Assembly (NCBI RefSeq): GCF_003710105.1
Contig: NZ_CP033325.1
Span: forward strand, 1,612,001-1,676,000
Source: Georgenia faecalis
GTDB lineage: Bacteria > Actinomycetota > Actinomycetes > Actinomycetales > Actinomycetaceae
Length of the DNA: 64,000 nt
Reading direction: 5' to 3'
Both the position numbers and the translations under genes were made by a program. A model generated the notes under the pieces. The model searched no databases. It worked only from the letters and a program-made list of their open reading frames with translations, and was not told the origin of the DNA. Below, in pieces: positions 24,036-31,693 of this stretch (position 1 is its first letter; every line of letters begins with the position of its first letter).

Positions 24036-24944
24036 ATGCGCGTCGCGCTCATCGGTCTGGGCGACATCGCCAAGAAGGCTTACCTGCCGGTCATCGCGGC
24101 GACGCCGGGCCTCACGCCCGTGCTCGTCTCGCGCCGGCAGTCCACGGTCGACGAGGTCGGCGAGCGCTACCGCGTGCCGGACCGGTTCACCTCCCTGGAG
24201 CAGGCGATCGACGCCGGCCTCGACGCCGCCATGGTGCACGCGCCCACCGAGACGCACCCGGAGATCGTCGCCACGCTGCTCCGCGCGGGGGTGCCGGTGC
24301 TCGTCGACAAGCCCCTCGCCTCCGACCACGCCACGGCGGCGGCCCTCGTCAGCCAGGCGCGTGAGCTCGGGGTCTCGCTCGCCGTCGGGTTCAACCGGCG
24401 CTACGCCCCCGCGTACCGGGCCTTCGCCGACTGGGACGACCGGGACGTCGTCACCCTCGCCAAGCACCGCCAGCACCCGCTGGGCGAGGCGCGGCCCATG
24501 GTCTTCGACGACTTCATCCACGTCCTCGACACGGTGCGCTTCCTCGTCCCGTCCGCGCTCCAGGACGTCACCATCTCGGTCCGCCGGACCCCCGACGGCC
24601 GGACCCGGCGCCTCGCGGTCCAGTTCACCGGCGAGGGCCGGATGGCCGTCGGCATGATGAGCTGGACCGCCGGCATGGCGCACGAGCTCCTCGACGTGGT
24701 GGGCGACGGGCGCCGGCGCCAGGTGGTCGACCTGGCCGACGTCGTCGACCTCGCGGGCGAGGAGCGCCTCGTCCGGCGTAACGGCTGGCGGCCGGCGACC
24801 GAGCTGCGCGGCTTCGACGCCATGTGCGCGGACTTCCTCACGGCCGTGCGCGAGGGCCGTCGGCTCGACGCCGGGGATGCGCTCCTCACCCACGAGCTGT
24901 GCGAGCGGGTCGTCGAGGCCGCCGAGGCGGCGGAGACGGCCTGA
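24036..24944 (+). CDS. Gfo/Idh/MocA-family oxidoreductase (MviM-like)
   Basis: The 302-residue protein opens with a Rossmann fold, MRVALIGLGDIAKKAYLPVI, and has the family motif VLVDKPLASDHATAAALV with the Lys-Pro of the NAD(P) dehydrogenases. VGFNRRYAPAYRAF begins the substrate domain. The family oxidises or reduces sugars and related polyols. Its upstream neighbour is a divergent wall-anchored amidase and the next gene is a methyltransferase 6 bp downstream, so it leads a two-gene operon. The substrate cannot be inferred. Confidence 0.85.
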   Translation: MRVALIGLGDIAKKAYLPVIAATPGLTPVLVSRRQSTVDEVGERYRVPDRFTSLEQAIDAGLDAAMVHAPTETHPEIVATLLRAGVPVLVDKPLASDHATAAALVSQARELGVSLAVGFNRRYAPAYRAFADWDDRDVVTLAKHRQHPLGEARPMVFDDFIHVLDTVRFLVPSALQDVTISVRRTPDGRTRRLAVQFTGEGRMAVGMMSWTAGMAHELLDVVGDGRRRQVVDLADVVDLAGEERLVRRNGWRPATELRGFDAMCADFLTAVREGRRLDAGDALLTHELCERVVEAAEAAETA

Positions 24945-24950
24945 GAGCCG

Positions 24951-25559
24951 GTGCCGATCGAGGAGGTGCGCGCCGCCTACGGGCGCCGCGCCCGGGAGTA
25001 CGTCGAGCGGTTCGGGTCCGTCGACGCCGCGGCGGAGGAGGACCGGCGCCTCGTCGCCGGGTGGGCCGCCGGGATCGACGGCCCGATCCTCGACGTCGGG
25101 TGCGGACCGGGCCAGTGGACGGCGTTCCTCCACGCCTCGGGCGCCGACGTCGCCGGCCTCGACCCGACGACGGCGTTCGTCGAGTCCGCCCGCGCCCGCT
25201 TCCCCGGCGTCCCCTACCGGGTGGGGCGGGCGGAGGACCTCGGGGTCGAGGACGCCACCCTGGGCGGGGTCCTCGCCTGGTACTCGCTCATCCACATCGA
25301 GCCCGACGGCCTCGGCGCCGTCCTCGCCGAGATCGCGCGGGCCGTCCGCCCCGGCGGGGGCCTCGTCGTCGGGTTCTTCGCCGGCCCAGGGCCGGCCCCG
25401 TTCGCGCACGCCGTGACGACCGCCTACACGTGGCCCGTCGCGGCGATGGCCGCGGCGGTGGAGGACGCCGGGTTCACCGTCACCGAGACCCACGGCCGCA
25501 CCGCCCCCGGGTCGCGGCCCCACGGTGCGCTGCTCGCCCGCCGCCGCGTCGTCAGCTGA
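24951..25559 (+). CDS. class I SAM-dependent methyltransferase
   Basis: The 202-residue protein has motif I, ILDVGCGPGQWTAFL, for S-adenosylmethionine binding. The acidic residue after strand 2 lies in VAGLDPTTAFV, and GGVLAWYSLIHIEPD is the typical motif of methyltransferase domain 11/25 proteins. It is a small-molecule rather than rRNA enzyme by length and composition. GTG at 24951 begins 6 bp after the preceding stop, so translation is probably coupled. The acceptor is unknown. Confidence 0.85.
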   Translation: MPIEEVRAAYGRRAREYVERFGSVDAAAEEDRRLVAGWAAGIDGPILDVGCGPGQWTAFLHASGADVAGLDPTTAFVESARARFPGVPYRVGRAEDLGVEDATLGGVLAWYSLIHIEPDGLGAVLAEIARAVRPGGGLVVGFFAGPGPAPFAHAVTTAYTWPVAAMAAAVEDAGFTVTETHGRTAPGSRPHGALLARRRVVS

Positions 25560-25599
25560 CGGACGTCACCAAAGGGAGGCCCGCAGGCCGGACTCAGCC

Positions 25600-26244
25600 C
25601 TAGGCGGTCTTGGCCAGCTGGATGTGGACCGCGGAGGGCGTGGCGGTGAAGCCTATGCACTCGAGGCCGTCCACGCCGTCGCCGAGGAGGCGTTCGCCCT
25701 CACCGAGCAGCGTGGGCACCAGGGCCAGGTTCAGCCGGTCCACGAGCCCGGCGCGCAGGAACTGGCGGATGGTATCGACCCCGCCGTTGATGCGCACGTC
25801 GGCGCCGTCGGCGGCGGCGAGGGCCCGCTCGCGGGCCTCGTGGATCCCTCCGGTGACGAAGTGGAACGTGGTCCCGCCCTCCATCTCCAGCGGCTCCCGC
25901 GGGTGGTGGGTGAGGACGAACACGGGGTGGCCGTACGGGGGCCGGTCACCCCACCACCCGGTCCACGGCTGGTCCGGGTCCCAGGGGCCGCGGACCGGGC
26001 CGAACATGTTGCGGCCCATGATGCCCGCGCCGATGCCGTCGAAGTCGGTCCGGGCGAAGAGGTCGTCGACGCCCTCGCCGGTGCCGTCCATCCCGAACCG
26101 TTCGCCGAAGGTCCGGGTGCCGAACAGCCACTCGTGGAGCCGGTGCCCGCCGCGACCGATCGGGTCGTCGAGGCTCTGGTCGGGCCCGGCGCCGTAGCCG
26201 TCGAGGGAGACCGAGAAGGCGTTGACGCGGAGGAGCTGTGCCAT
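25600..26244 (-). CDS. RibD C-terminal/dihydrofolate-reductase-fold protein
   Basis: The 214-residue protein has the DHFR-like RibD_C fold: FSVSLDGYGAGPDQS at the start, IMGRNMFGPVRGPWD (nucleotide-binding loop), DVRINGGVDTIRQFL and DRLNLALVPTLLGEGERLL. YwjB/YyaP-type members are NADPH-dependent reductases of unknown substrate. ATG at 26244 has AAGGA upstream. It is the first of three paralogous-fold genes within 2.3 kb, and is divergent from the other two. Confidence 0.82.
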   Translation of the reverse strand: MAQLLRVNAFSVSLDGYGAGPDQSLDDPIGRGGHRLHEWLFGTRTFGERFGMDGTGEGVDDLFARTDFDGIGAGIMGRNMFGPVRGPWDPDQPWTGWWGDRPPYGHPVFVLTHHPREPLEMEGGTTFHFVTGGIHEARERALAAADGADVRINGGVDTIRQFLRAGLVDRLNLALVPTLLGEGERLLGDGVDGLECIGFTATPSAVHIQLAKTA

Positions 26245-26584
26245 GAGAGGTCCTTCCGATGAGGTGTGGAGGAGTGGCGGGCCGTTCGTGGGTGCGGGCG
26301 TTCGTGGGTGCGCCGGGTGTCAGCGCTCGACGACGGAGCGGACGGGGGCGTGGGACAGGGCGTCGAGGGCGTCCAGTCGGTGAAGCACGGACTTAACGAA
26401 AGCGACTGCTTCGGCACGGCACAAGACCACCGGACGGTCAGTCCGCACGGATCGACGTCGCCGTCCCCGTCGAGCGACCCTCGGTGACGCGCGTGGACGA
26501 CGGTCGGGCCGCGGCCTCCGTACGTATCGTCGCCGCACCTGCCGGCTCGACCACGGGCCGGCCCCAAGGAAGGTGGGTCCCCCC
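26245..26584. other. 340-bp intergenic region between divergent RibD-like genes
   Basis: No gene is recognisable here. GTTCGTGGGTGCG occurs twice in direct order at about 26284-26311. GTACGTAT near 26520 could be part of a promoter for the rightward gene. The frames present have no ribosome site or family match. Confidence 0.5.
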
Positions 26585-27226
26585 ATGCGACTGGTCGTGC
26601 ACGAGTTCCTCAGCCTGGACGGCGTCATGCAGGGCCCGGGCGGCCCCACCGAGGACACCTCCGGCGGGTTCACCCGCGGGGGCTGGATCGTCCCCTTCGC
26701 TGCCGCTCCCGAGTGGGGCGCGGCGGTCACCGGCTGGTTCGCCCAGGCGGACGCGATCCTCCTGGGGCGGACCACCTACGAGATGATGTACCCCTACTGG
26801 AGTGCGGTGACCGACCCCGACAACTCCGTGGCCACCGCGCTCAACGCGCTTCCGAAGTACGTCGTGAGCTCCACCCTCGGCAACGCCGACTGGGCGGGGA
26901 GCACCATCCTCTCCGGCGACGCCGTCGAGGCGGTCACCAGGCTCAAGGCGGCGCCGGGCGAAGAGCTCCAGCTTCACGGCAGCTGGCGCCTCGCCCGCAC
27001 GCTGCACAACGCGGGGCTGGTGGACGAGTACCGGCTCCTCGTCTTCCCGGTGGTCGTCGGCGAGGGCAAGCGGCTCTTCGGCGAACGGGGTCCGGCGACG
27101 GGCCTGGAGGTGCGGGACGCGCGCATCCTCGACGGCGGCACAACCTCCCTCCAGCTCGGGCCGGCGCCGTTCGGGCAGGGTGGCCTCGAGGTGGTCGAGG
27201 GCCGGGAGGTGCTCGTCGACCGATGA
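26585..27226 (+). CDS. RibD C-terminal/dihydrofolate-reductase-fold protein
   Basis: The 213-residue protein opens MRLVVHEFLSLDGVMQGPGG and carries AILLGRTTYEMMYPYW, LQLHGSWRLARTLHNAGLVDEYRLLVFPVVVGEGKRLF, the full signature of YyaP-like DHFR-fold reductases. ATG at 26585 follows AAGGAAGG; an in-frame GTG four codons earlier is less well spaced. Its stop is close to the next gene of the same fold, so they form an operon. Confidence 0.85.
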   Translation: MRLVVHEFLSLDGVMQGPGGPTEDTSGGFTRGGWIVPFAAAPEWGAAVTGWFAQADAILLGRTTYEMMYPYWSAVTDPDNSVATALNALPKYVVSSTLGNADWAGSTILSGDAVEAVTRLKAAPGEELQLHGSWRLARTLHNAGLVDEYRLLVFPVVVGEGKRLFGERGPATGLEVRDARILDGGTTSLQLGPAPFGQGGLEVVEGREVLVDR

Positions 27227-27258
27227 GTACGGTGGGCACCCGACCAGGAAGGGACCCC

Positions 27259-27843
27259 ATGATGCGCGAGCTCGTCTACCACGTCGCCGTGACCCTCGAC
27301 GGGTTCATCGCCGGCCCCGACGGCGACACCAGCGCCTTCCCCGTCGACGGCGACGACGTCACCGCGCTCCTGCGCGAGTACCCCGACACCATCCCCACGC
27401 ACGTGCAGCGGGCCGCCGGGATCGAGGCCGACCGTTCCCGGTACGACACGATCATCATGGGCTGGCGCACCTACACGCCGGCGCTCACCGCGGGCATCGC
27501 CTCCCCGTACGCGCACCTGCGGCAGATCGTCGCCTCCCGCCAGGAGCGGCCGCTGCCCCCGGACATCGAGCGCACCGCGGACCCGGTCGCGACCGTGCGC
27601 ACCCTCAAGGCGGAGCAGGGGAGCGGGATCTACCTCGCCGGCGGCGGCGAGCTCGCCGCCGCGCTCGTCGACGAGGTCGACCGGCTGCTCCTCAAGGTGC
27701 ACCCGTTCCTGCTCGGCGCGGGCGTCGGGATGTTCGGGGGAGCCGGGACGGAAGGAGCGGCGCCCGGTCCCCGCCGGTTCCGACCGGTGCGCCGGCGCGA
27801 GTTCGACTCCGGCGTGGTGTTCGCGGAGTACGTCCGGGCGTGA
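27259..27843 (+). CDS. RibD C-terminal/dihydrofolate-reductase-fold protein
   Basis: The 194-residue protein starts MMRELVYHVAVTLDGFIAGPDGDTS and has TIIMGWRTYTPAL, IYLAGGGELAAALVDEVDRLLLKVHPFLLGAG, the same DHFR-like fold as its two neighbours but only weakly similar in the middle. ATG at 27259 follows AGGAAGGG. An ATG at 27223 overlaps the upstream stop and would add 12 residues lacking the fold, so it is less likely. Function is probably NADPH-dependent reduction. Confidence 0.82.
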   Translation: MMRELVYHVAVTLDGFIAGPDGDTSAFPVDGDDVTALLREYPDTIPTHVQRAAGIEADRSRYDTIIMGWRTYTPALTAGIASPYAHLRQIVASRQERPLPPDIERTADPVATVRTLKAEQGSGIYLAGGGELAAALVDEVDRLLLKVHPFLLGAGVGMFGGAGTEGAAPGPRRFRPVRRREFDSGVVFAEYVRA

Positions 27844-27959
27844 TCGCGCCGGTCGTCCGGCGGGGAGCGGACGACGGCGGCCGGGGGGACGGACCATGGC
27901 GGCCGGGGACGGACGACGGCGTCAGGGGGTGATGTCCCGGCGCGTCCGCGGCTCGACCT

Positions 27960-28059
27960 CACCTTCGCCGTCTTCGCGGACCCCGTCGTCGAGCTCGCGC
28001 AGGTCGCCGCGGGCCCCGGTCCGGACCCGCTCGCGCTGCTCCCGCCGGCGTTCGGCTGA
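27960..28059 (+). pseudogene. possible coding remnant
   Basis: In the 249-bp gap after the DHFR-like gene, one frame reads RLDLTFAVFADPVVELAQVA and continues to a TGA at 28057-28059. The codon pattern resembles a real C-terminus, but there is no start or ribosome site, and I do not recognise the family. It may be the worn end of a lost gene or chance. Confidence 0.2.
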
Positions 28060-28092
28060 CGGGGCCGTCCCGCACTCCTATATTCCCGGAGG

Positions 28093-28887
28093 GTGACGAC
28101 CGAGCGGCGGGACGCCAGGAGCGACGTCGCGCGTGACGTGCGCGGGTACGTCGTCGTCCTGTTCGCCACGAGCACGGTGTTCTTCCTCGTCGGACCGCTC
28201 GTCGGCTCGCTGTCGGAGGTGACGCGGGCCAGCGTGCCCGGCTCGGCCCTGGCCGTCGTGTGCCCCACCGTCGCCGCCGTCGTCGTCGCCCGGCGGACCG
28301 GGACCGGCGCTGGGCTGGCCGCCTGGCTGACCACCCCGCCGCGGGGGACGGGGTACGCCGTGCTCGCGGTCGTGGTGATGCCGGTCGTCGTGCTGGGCGC
28401 GGCGGCGCTGGGCGGCGCGGTCGGCTTCGCGTGGCCGGGTCCTGAGGCCCTGCTGCTCGTCGTCGTCTTCCTCATCGGTGCGCTGGCCGAGGAGGTGGGG
28501 TGGACGGCGCTCCTCCTCCCGCGGTTCCTGCGCGTGGCCGGGGCGACGGCGAGCGCCCTCGCGATCGGCGCGCTGTGGGCGCTGTGGCACGTCATCCCGG
28601 ACGTGCAGGCCGGCCACCCGCCGGCGTGGCTCGTCGGGCACGCGCTGGCCACGGTCATGCTCCGCGTGGTCCTCGTGCACCTCACGGTCGCCTCGGGCGC
28701 ATCGGTGTGGCTCGCCGTCGTGGGCCACGCCGCGAACAATGTCGCCTGGGCGCTCTCGCCCGACATGGGGGCAGGCTACGACGTGTGGATGACGGGGGCG
28801 CTCACCGCCGTGGTGGCGGCGCTCCTCACGGCCGTCGCCGCGGGGCGGGCTCGCCGGGGTCTGCGGCCGCGGGCGGCGGACGGGTGA
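28093..28887 (+). CDS. CPBP-family intramembrane protease (CAAX/Abi type)
   Basis: The 264-residue protein has about seven membrane segments. The CPBP motifs are present: ALAEEVGWTALLLPRFL (EExxW-like Glu pair), GALWALWHV (FxxxH position) and VVGHAANNVAW (HxxxN position). Family members cleave membrane-embedded peptides or protect against bacteriocins. GTG at 28093 follows GGAGG closely. It stands alone; DUF3052 follows after 61 bp. Confidence 0.85.
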   Translation: MTTERRDARSDVARDVRGYVVVLFATSTVFFLVGPLVGSLSEVTRASVPGSALAVVCPTVAAVVVARRTGTGAGLAAWLTTPPRGTGYAVLAVVVMPVVVLGAAALGGAVGFAWPGPEALLLVVVFLIGALAEEVGWTALLLPRFLRVAGATASALAIGALWALWHVIPDVQAGHPPAWLVGHALATVMLRVVLVHLTVASGASVWLAVVGHAANNVAWALSPDMGAGYDVWMTGALTAVVAALLTAVAAGRARRGLRPRAADG

Positions 28888-28948
28888 CCGGCGCCGTGGG
28901 CCGACGAGCAGCGCGGAGCTCCGGCGGGTCAAGGATGAGGGAGGCGGG

Positions 28949-29374
28949 ATGACGCGCACGGTGGCGCAGAAGATGGGCGTGCGGCCCGGCGCGCGGGCGC
29001 ACCTCGTGGCGGCGCCGCCCGACGCCGTGGTCGCTATGGAGCTGCCGGCCCTCGTCGTCGCCGAGGAGCTCACCGGGGCCTTCGACTACCTCCACCTGTT
29101 CGTCACGCGCCAGGAGGAGATGCGGGCACGGTTCGGCGGGCTGCGGGACCACCTGGGCGACGGCGGGGTCCTGTGGGTGTCGTGGCCCAAGGGCGGGCGG
29201 CTCGGCACGGACCTCACCATCAAGGAGGTCATCGCCATCGGCTACGACCTCGGCATGGTCGAGAGCACGTGCCTGCGGGTCGACGAGACCTGGACGGCCC
29301 TGAAGTTCACGCGGCCCAAGCCGGGGAAGACGTATCGCAACAGCTACGGCACGCTGCCCGGGCAGGGCGGCTAG
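28949..29374 (+). CDS. DUF3052-family protein
   Basis: The 141-residue protein has the recurring DUF3052 pattern: KMGVRPGARAHLV, FDYLHLFVTRQEEM, DGGVLWVSWPKGG and GYDLGMVESTCLRVDETWTALKF. The family is widespread in actinobacteria and elsewhere. No activity is established that I can name. ATG at 28949 follows GAGGGAGG. It has no operon partner in the same strand within 130 bp. Confidence 0.85.
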   Translation: MTRTVAQKMGVRPGARAHLVAAPPDAVVAMELPALVVAEELTGAFDYLHLFVTRQEEMRARFGGLRDHLGDGGVLWVSWPKGGRLGTDLTIKEVIAIGYDLGMVESTCLRVDETWTALKFTRPKPGKTYRNSYGTLPGQGG

Positions 29375-29389
29375 GGGACGTCACTAGGG

Positions 29390-29445
29390 GGTGGCCGCTC
29401 GTGGGTGGCCACTCGTGGGAGGCGGCGAGGGGGAGGCGGCGAGGG
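29390..29445. repeat. 14-bp-period tandem repeats upstream of the TetR gene
   Basis: GGTGGCCRCTCGTG occurs twice (29390, 29404), and GGAGGCGGCGAGG follows twice at the same 14-base step (29418, 29432). They fill the gap before the TetR operator. No function is evident. Confidence 0.7.
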
Positions 29446-29482
29446 AGGACGGGCGCGAGGGGGACGGGCGCCCTACGGTGCG

Positions 29483-29500
29483 CCGTACCCCCTGGTACGG
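29483..29500. promoter_or_regulatory. TetR operator, copy 1 (autoregulatory)
   Basis: CCGTACC-CCCT-GGTACGG is a perfect 7-4-7 inverted repeat ending 7 bp before the TetR start codon. TACGGT at 29496-29501 could be a -10 box, which would make the TetR mRNA nearly leaderless. The same site, with one mismatch, lies before the DoxX-like gene. Confidence 0.65.
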
Positions 29501-29507
29501 TCGCGCG

Positions 29508-30095
29508 ATGAGCGAGGCGCGTGACCGCTGGCTGGACGAAGGCATCCGGGTCCTCGCCGAGCAGGGCGCCGCCGGCGTACGGATCGACCGGATCGCCGCG
29601 CGGCTGGGGCTGTCGAAGGGCTCGTTCCACCACCACTTCCAGGGCGCCGAGGGGTACAAGCGCGACCTGCTCGGGTACTACGAGCGCCTCTCCATCGACG
29701 CCCTCGACCGGGCGATCGCCGAGGCCGAGGGCGGTGATGCCCGCGCCGTCCTGGGGCGCCTCACCGAGCTCATCGAGCCGGGTGCCGCCGGCCTCTACCG
29801 CCCCGAGCTCGAGGTCGCCGTGCGGGCCTGGGCGTCCTCGGACGCGCAGGTCCAGGCCGTCCAGGCGCGGATCGACGCCGCCCGGATCGATGCGCTGGCG
29901 CGCGTGTGGCGGCCGTACGTGGGGACCGAGGACGCGGCACGCCAGGCCGCACTGCTGCCGTACCTCCTCGCCGTCGGCGCGAGCGTCATGGCACCGCCGG
30001 TCGGCGCCGGCGAGCTCCGCGCGCTGTTCGAGCTCATCCTCCCGCTCGTGCCGGATGCAGGTCCCGCCGTCGGGGAGGAGCGGTCCGAGCCGTAG
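29508..30095 (+). CDS. TetR-family transcriptional regulator
   Basis: The 195-residue protein has an N-terminal TetR HTH (GIRVLAEQGAAGVRIDRIAARLGLSKGSFHHHFQGAEGYKRDLL) and a helical ligand domain with ELEVAVRAWASSDAQVQAVQARID. ATG at 29508 directly follows the palindromic operator. Its operator also covers the promoter of the DoxX-like membrane gene downstream, which is therefore the likely target. Ligand unknown. Confidence 0.88.
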   Translation: MSEARDRWLDEGIRVLAEQGAAGVRIDRIAARLGLSKGSFHHHFQGAEGYKRDLLGYYERLSIDALDRAIAEAEGGDARAVLGRLTELIEPGAAGLYRPELEVAVRAWASSDAQVQAVQARIDAARIDALARVWRPYVGTEDAARQAALLPYLLAVGASVMAPPVGAGELRALFELILPLVPDAGPAVGEERSEP

Positions 30096-30136
30096 CGAGG
30101 GGGTGACGGGGGAGCGGGCGGCGACGCTAGGGACCC

Positions 30137-30169
30137 TTGTCGGGCGCCATACCGTGCCGTATGGTACGG
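30137..30169 (+). promoter_or_regulatory. promoter of the DoxX-like gene with TetR operator copy 2
   Basis: TTGTCG (30137-30142), a 17-bp spacer and TATGGT (30160-30165) form a good promoter. CCGTGCC-GTAT-GGTACGG (30152-30169) is the TetR 7-4-7 repeat with one mismatch and covers the -10 box. Repression by the neighbouring TetR is expected. Transcription would begin near 30172. Confidence 0.6.
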
Positions 30170-30171
30170 GG

Positions 30172-30222
30172 ATGCCACGCCTTGCTCGGCTGTCTCGGAC
30201 CGGCCATGAGCGCCCTGCCTGA
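30172..30222 (+). CDS. possible 16-residue leader peptide
   Basis: An ATG lies at the predicted transcription start six bases after TATGGT. It opens a 16-codon frame, MPRLARLSRTGHERPA, that ends 14 bases into the DoxX-like gene in another frame. A leaderless, overlapping leader of this kind could couple translation. There is no ribosome site, and it may be chance. Confidence 0.3.
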   Translation: MPRLARLSRTGHERPA

Positions 30223-30565
30223 CCCCGTCTGGCCGGTCCTAGTCCTTGCCCTCATCCAGGTGGTCGACGGAATCCTCTGCCTCCGGCCGGTCGCCTTCAT
30301 CGCGCGCTGCTTCGAGGACGTCCACTTCCCGCGCCGGTACTGGTGGGTCATGGCGCCGCTGAAGTTCGCGGCCGCCGCGGGCCTGATCGCGGGGATCTGG
30401 ATCCCTTACCTCGGCGTCATCACCTGCCTAGCGCTGGTCCTCTACTTCCTCCTCGCCATCTCCGGCCACCTGCGGGCCAGGGACTTCGGACGGAACCTCT
30501 TCCTCAACGCCACCGGAATGCTCGTCATCTGCATCCTCACCCCGCTCGCCAGCTTTGTCTGGTGA
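30206..30565 (+). CDS. DoxX-like small membrane protein
   Basis: The 119-residue protein has four hydrophobic segments (VLVLALIQVVDGILCL; FAAAAGLIAGIWI; ITCLALVLYFLLAI; GMLVICILTPLASFV), with a RYWWVMAPLKF loop as in the DoxX_2/DUF4267-like family. The family is linked to membrane redox or thiol stress in a few cases; no role is certain here. An upstream in-frame start would run through the promoter, so ATG at 30206 is preferred. Controlled by the adjacent TetR. Confidence 0.7.
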   Translation: MSALPDPVWPVLVLALIQVVDGILCLRPVAFIARCFEDVHFPRRYWWVMAPLKFAAAAGLIAGIWIPYLGVITCLALVLYFLLAISGHLRARDFGRNLFLNATGMLVICILTPLASFVW

Positions 30566-30609
30566 GGTGTTCCGGCGACAGCGCGGCCGGGGTAGCCCAT
30601 GATCATCAC

Positions 30610-31044
30610 ATGACTGAGAACTCCGGGACGTTGCCGGTCCTGCGATACGGCCCGCCGGGTCCAGGATGGAGCCCCTGGGCCGCGGTGATCCCCGCGGTGA
30701 CGCTTCTCGGAGCCGTCGCCCTCGGTGTCGTCACGCACCAGCCGTTCACCGCGCTGCTCCTCCTGCCGTGGATCCTCCTCGGATTCCGCTACGCCTTTCG
30801 TCCGCCCGGCATCGAGCTGGACGACCGGGCGCTGACGGTGAAGAAGTTCCGCACCGTGCGCATTCCGTACGACCAGATCGAGCGCATCGAGGGCGACGTC
30901 GTCGGGAACCTTCCTGCCAGCAGCCGGCTCTTCATCCGCCGGCTCAACGGGCGGCGGGTCTCCGTGCCCGCGGTGAGCATCCCGCTCGTCGACGTCGCCC
31001 GCCTCGTCACCGAGCGGATGGGCGGCGTCGCGCGGGTGGGCTGA
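30610..31044 (+). CDS. PH-domain-like membrane protein
   Basis: The 144-residue protein has two hydrophobic segments at about 22-60 (AAVIPAVTLLGAVALGVV, ALLLLPWILLGF). A bacterial PH-like domain follows (GIELDDRALTVKKFRTVRIPYDQIERIEG; RRVSVPAVSIPLVDVARLV). This arrangement matches actinobacterial PH-domain (YdbS/DUF2581-like) proteins of unknown function. ATG at 30610 has no strong ribosome site. It may be co-transcribed with the DoxX-like gene 44 bp upstream. Confidence 0.7.
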   Translation: MTENSGTLPVLRYGPPGPGWSPWAAVIPAVTLLGAVALGVVTHQPFTALLLLPWILLGFRYAFRPPGIELDDRALTVKKFRTVRIPYDQIERIEGDVVGNLPASSRLFIRRLNGRRVSVPAVSIPLVDVARLVTERMGGVARVG

Positions 31045-31047
31045 CGC

Positions 31048-31076
31048 CCCGACCCGCGTCGGGCTGGCCTCAGCCC
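31048..31076. terminator. tandem hairpins between convergent genes
   Basis: CCCGAC-CCGC-GTCGGG (31048-31063) and GGGCTG-GCCT-CAGCCC (31061-31076) are adjacent perfect hairpins. They lie between the stop at 31044 and the - strand stop at 31094. Confidence 0.5.
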
Positions 31077-31093
31077 ACGGAGGGCAGGACCAC

Positions 31094-31507
31094 TCAGCCC
31101 ACGAAGAGGCAGAAGGGGTGGCCCGAGGGGTCGGTGAGCACGTAGAGCGGCTCCTCGGGGTCGTCCGAGCGGTCGCGGACCACCTCGGCCCCGAGCGCCC
31201 GGGCGGTGTCCACCTGCCGGGCGAGGTCGTCCGTGTCCGACACCATGAGGTCGAGGTGCATCATCTGCGGCGGTGTCCCCTCCGGCCATGCCGGGCGCGG
31301 GAGGCCCGCCACGTGCTGGAAGGCGAGCACGTGCGCCCCGGCGTCGTCGACGAGGGTCAGCCAGTCCGGGGTGCCCTCGTCGGGCCCCTCGTCCCCCTCG
31401 CGGTAGCGCAGGCCGAGCAGCCGGCGGTAGAACTCCGCGAGGGTGCGCGGGTCGCTCGTGTCGATGACGGTCTGGCGCAGGAGGGGAAAGCCCGGTCGCT
31501 GGTCCAT
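31094..31507 (-). CDS. VOC-superfamily protein
   Basis: The 137-residue protein has the VOC fold: TVIDTSDPRTLAEFYRRLLGLRYREG at the start, MMHLDLMVSDTDDLARQV in the middle and PLYVLTDPSGHPFCLFVG at the end. The metal-ligand positions (His in MMHLDLMV, Glu in DDPEEPLYVL) are plausible. It probably acts on or binds a small molecule. The gene is monocistronic. Confidence 0.85.
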   Translation of the reverse strand: MDQRPGFPLLRQTVIDTSDPRTLAEFYRRLLGLRYREGDEGPDEGTPDWLTLVDDAGAHVLAFQHVAGLPRPAWPEGTPPQMMHLDLMVSDTDDLARQVDTARALGAEVVRDRSDDPEEPLYVLTDPSGHPFCLFVG

Positions 31508-31566
31508 TCGTGAGTCCTACACCCGGGCGCGGACGCGCGGCAAGGGTTTCTCCGGGCCGTCGCCAG

Positions 31567-31640
31567 CCCTCGGTGGTGAGCGTGCACAGACGCGGACGGC
31601 TCCCCGCCCCTCGGTGGTGAGCGTGCAGAGACGCGGACGG
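31567..31640. repeat. 33-bp direct repeat
   Basis: The unit beginning CCCTCGGTGGTGAGCGTGCA occurs at 31567-31599 and 31608-31640, with one mismatch in 33 bases. It is non-coding. Confidence 0.9.
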
Positions 31641-31693
31641 TTCGAGCCGGTGCAACGCCGGTCGATGTGCCTTCCCCCGCGTGCTCGCATTCG

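Noticed and set aside
20296-24657. 1,453-codon + strand frame over the amidase
   Set aside because: Antisense shadow of the amidase-signature gene, with no ribosome site or family motif.
26320-26500. Minus-strand frame ending LDALDALSHAPVRSVVER as a gene
   Set aside because: It has no ribosome site, start or domain, and ends in an intergenic gap; chance is more likely.
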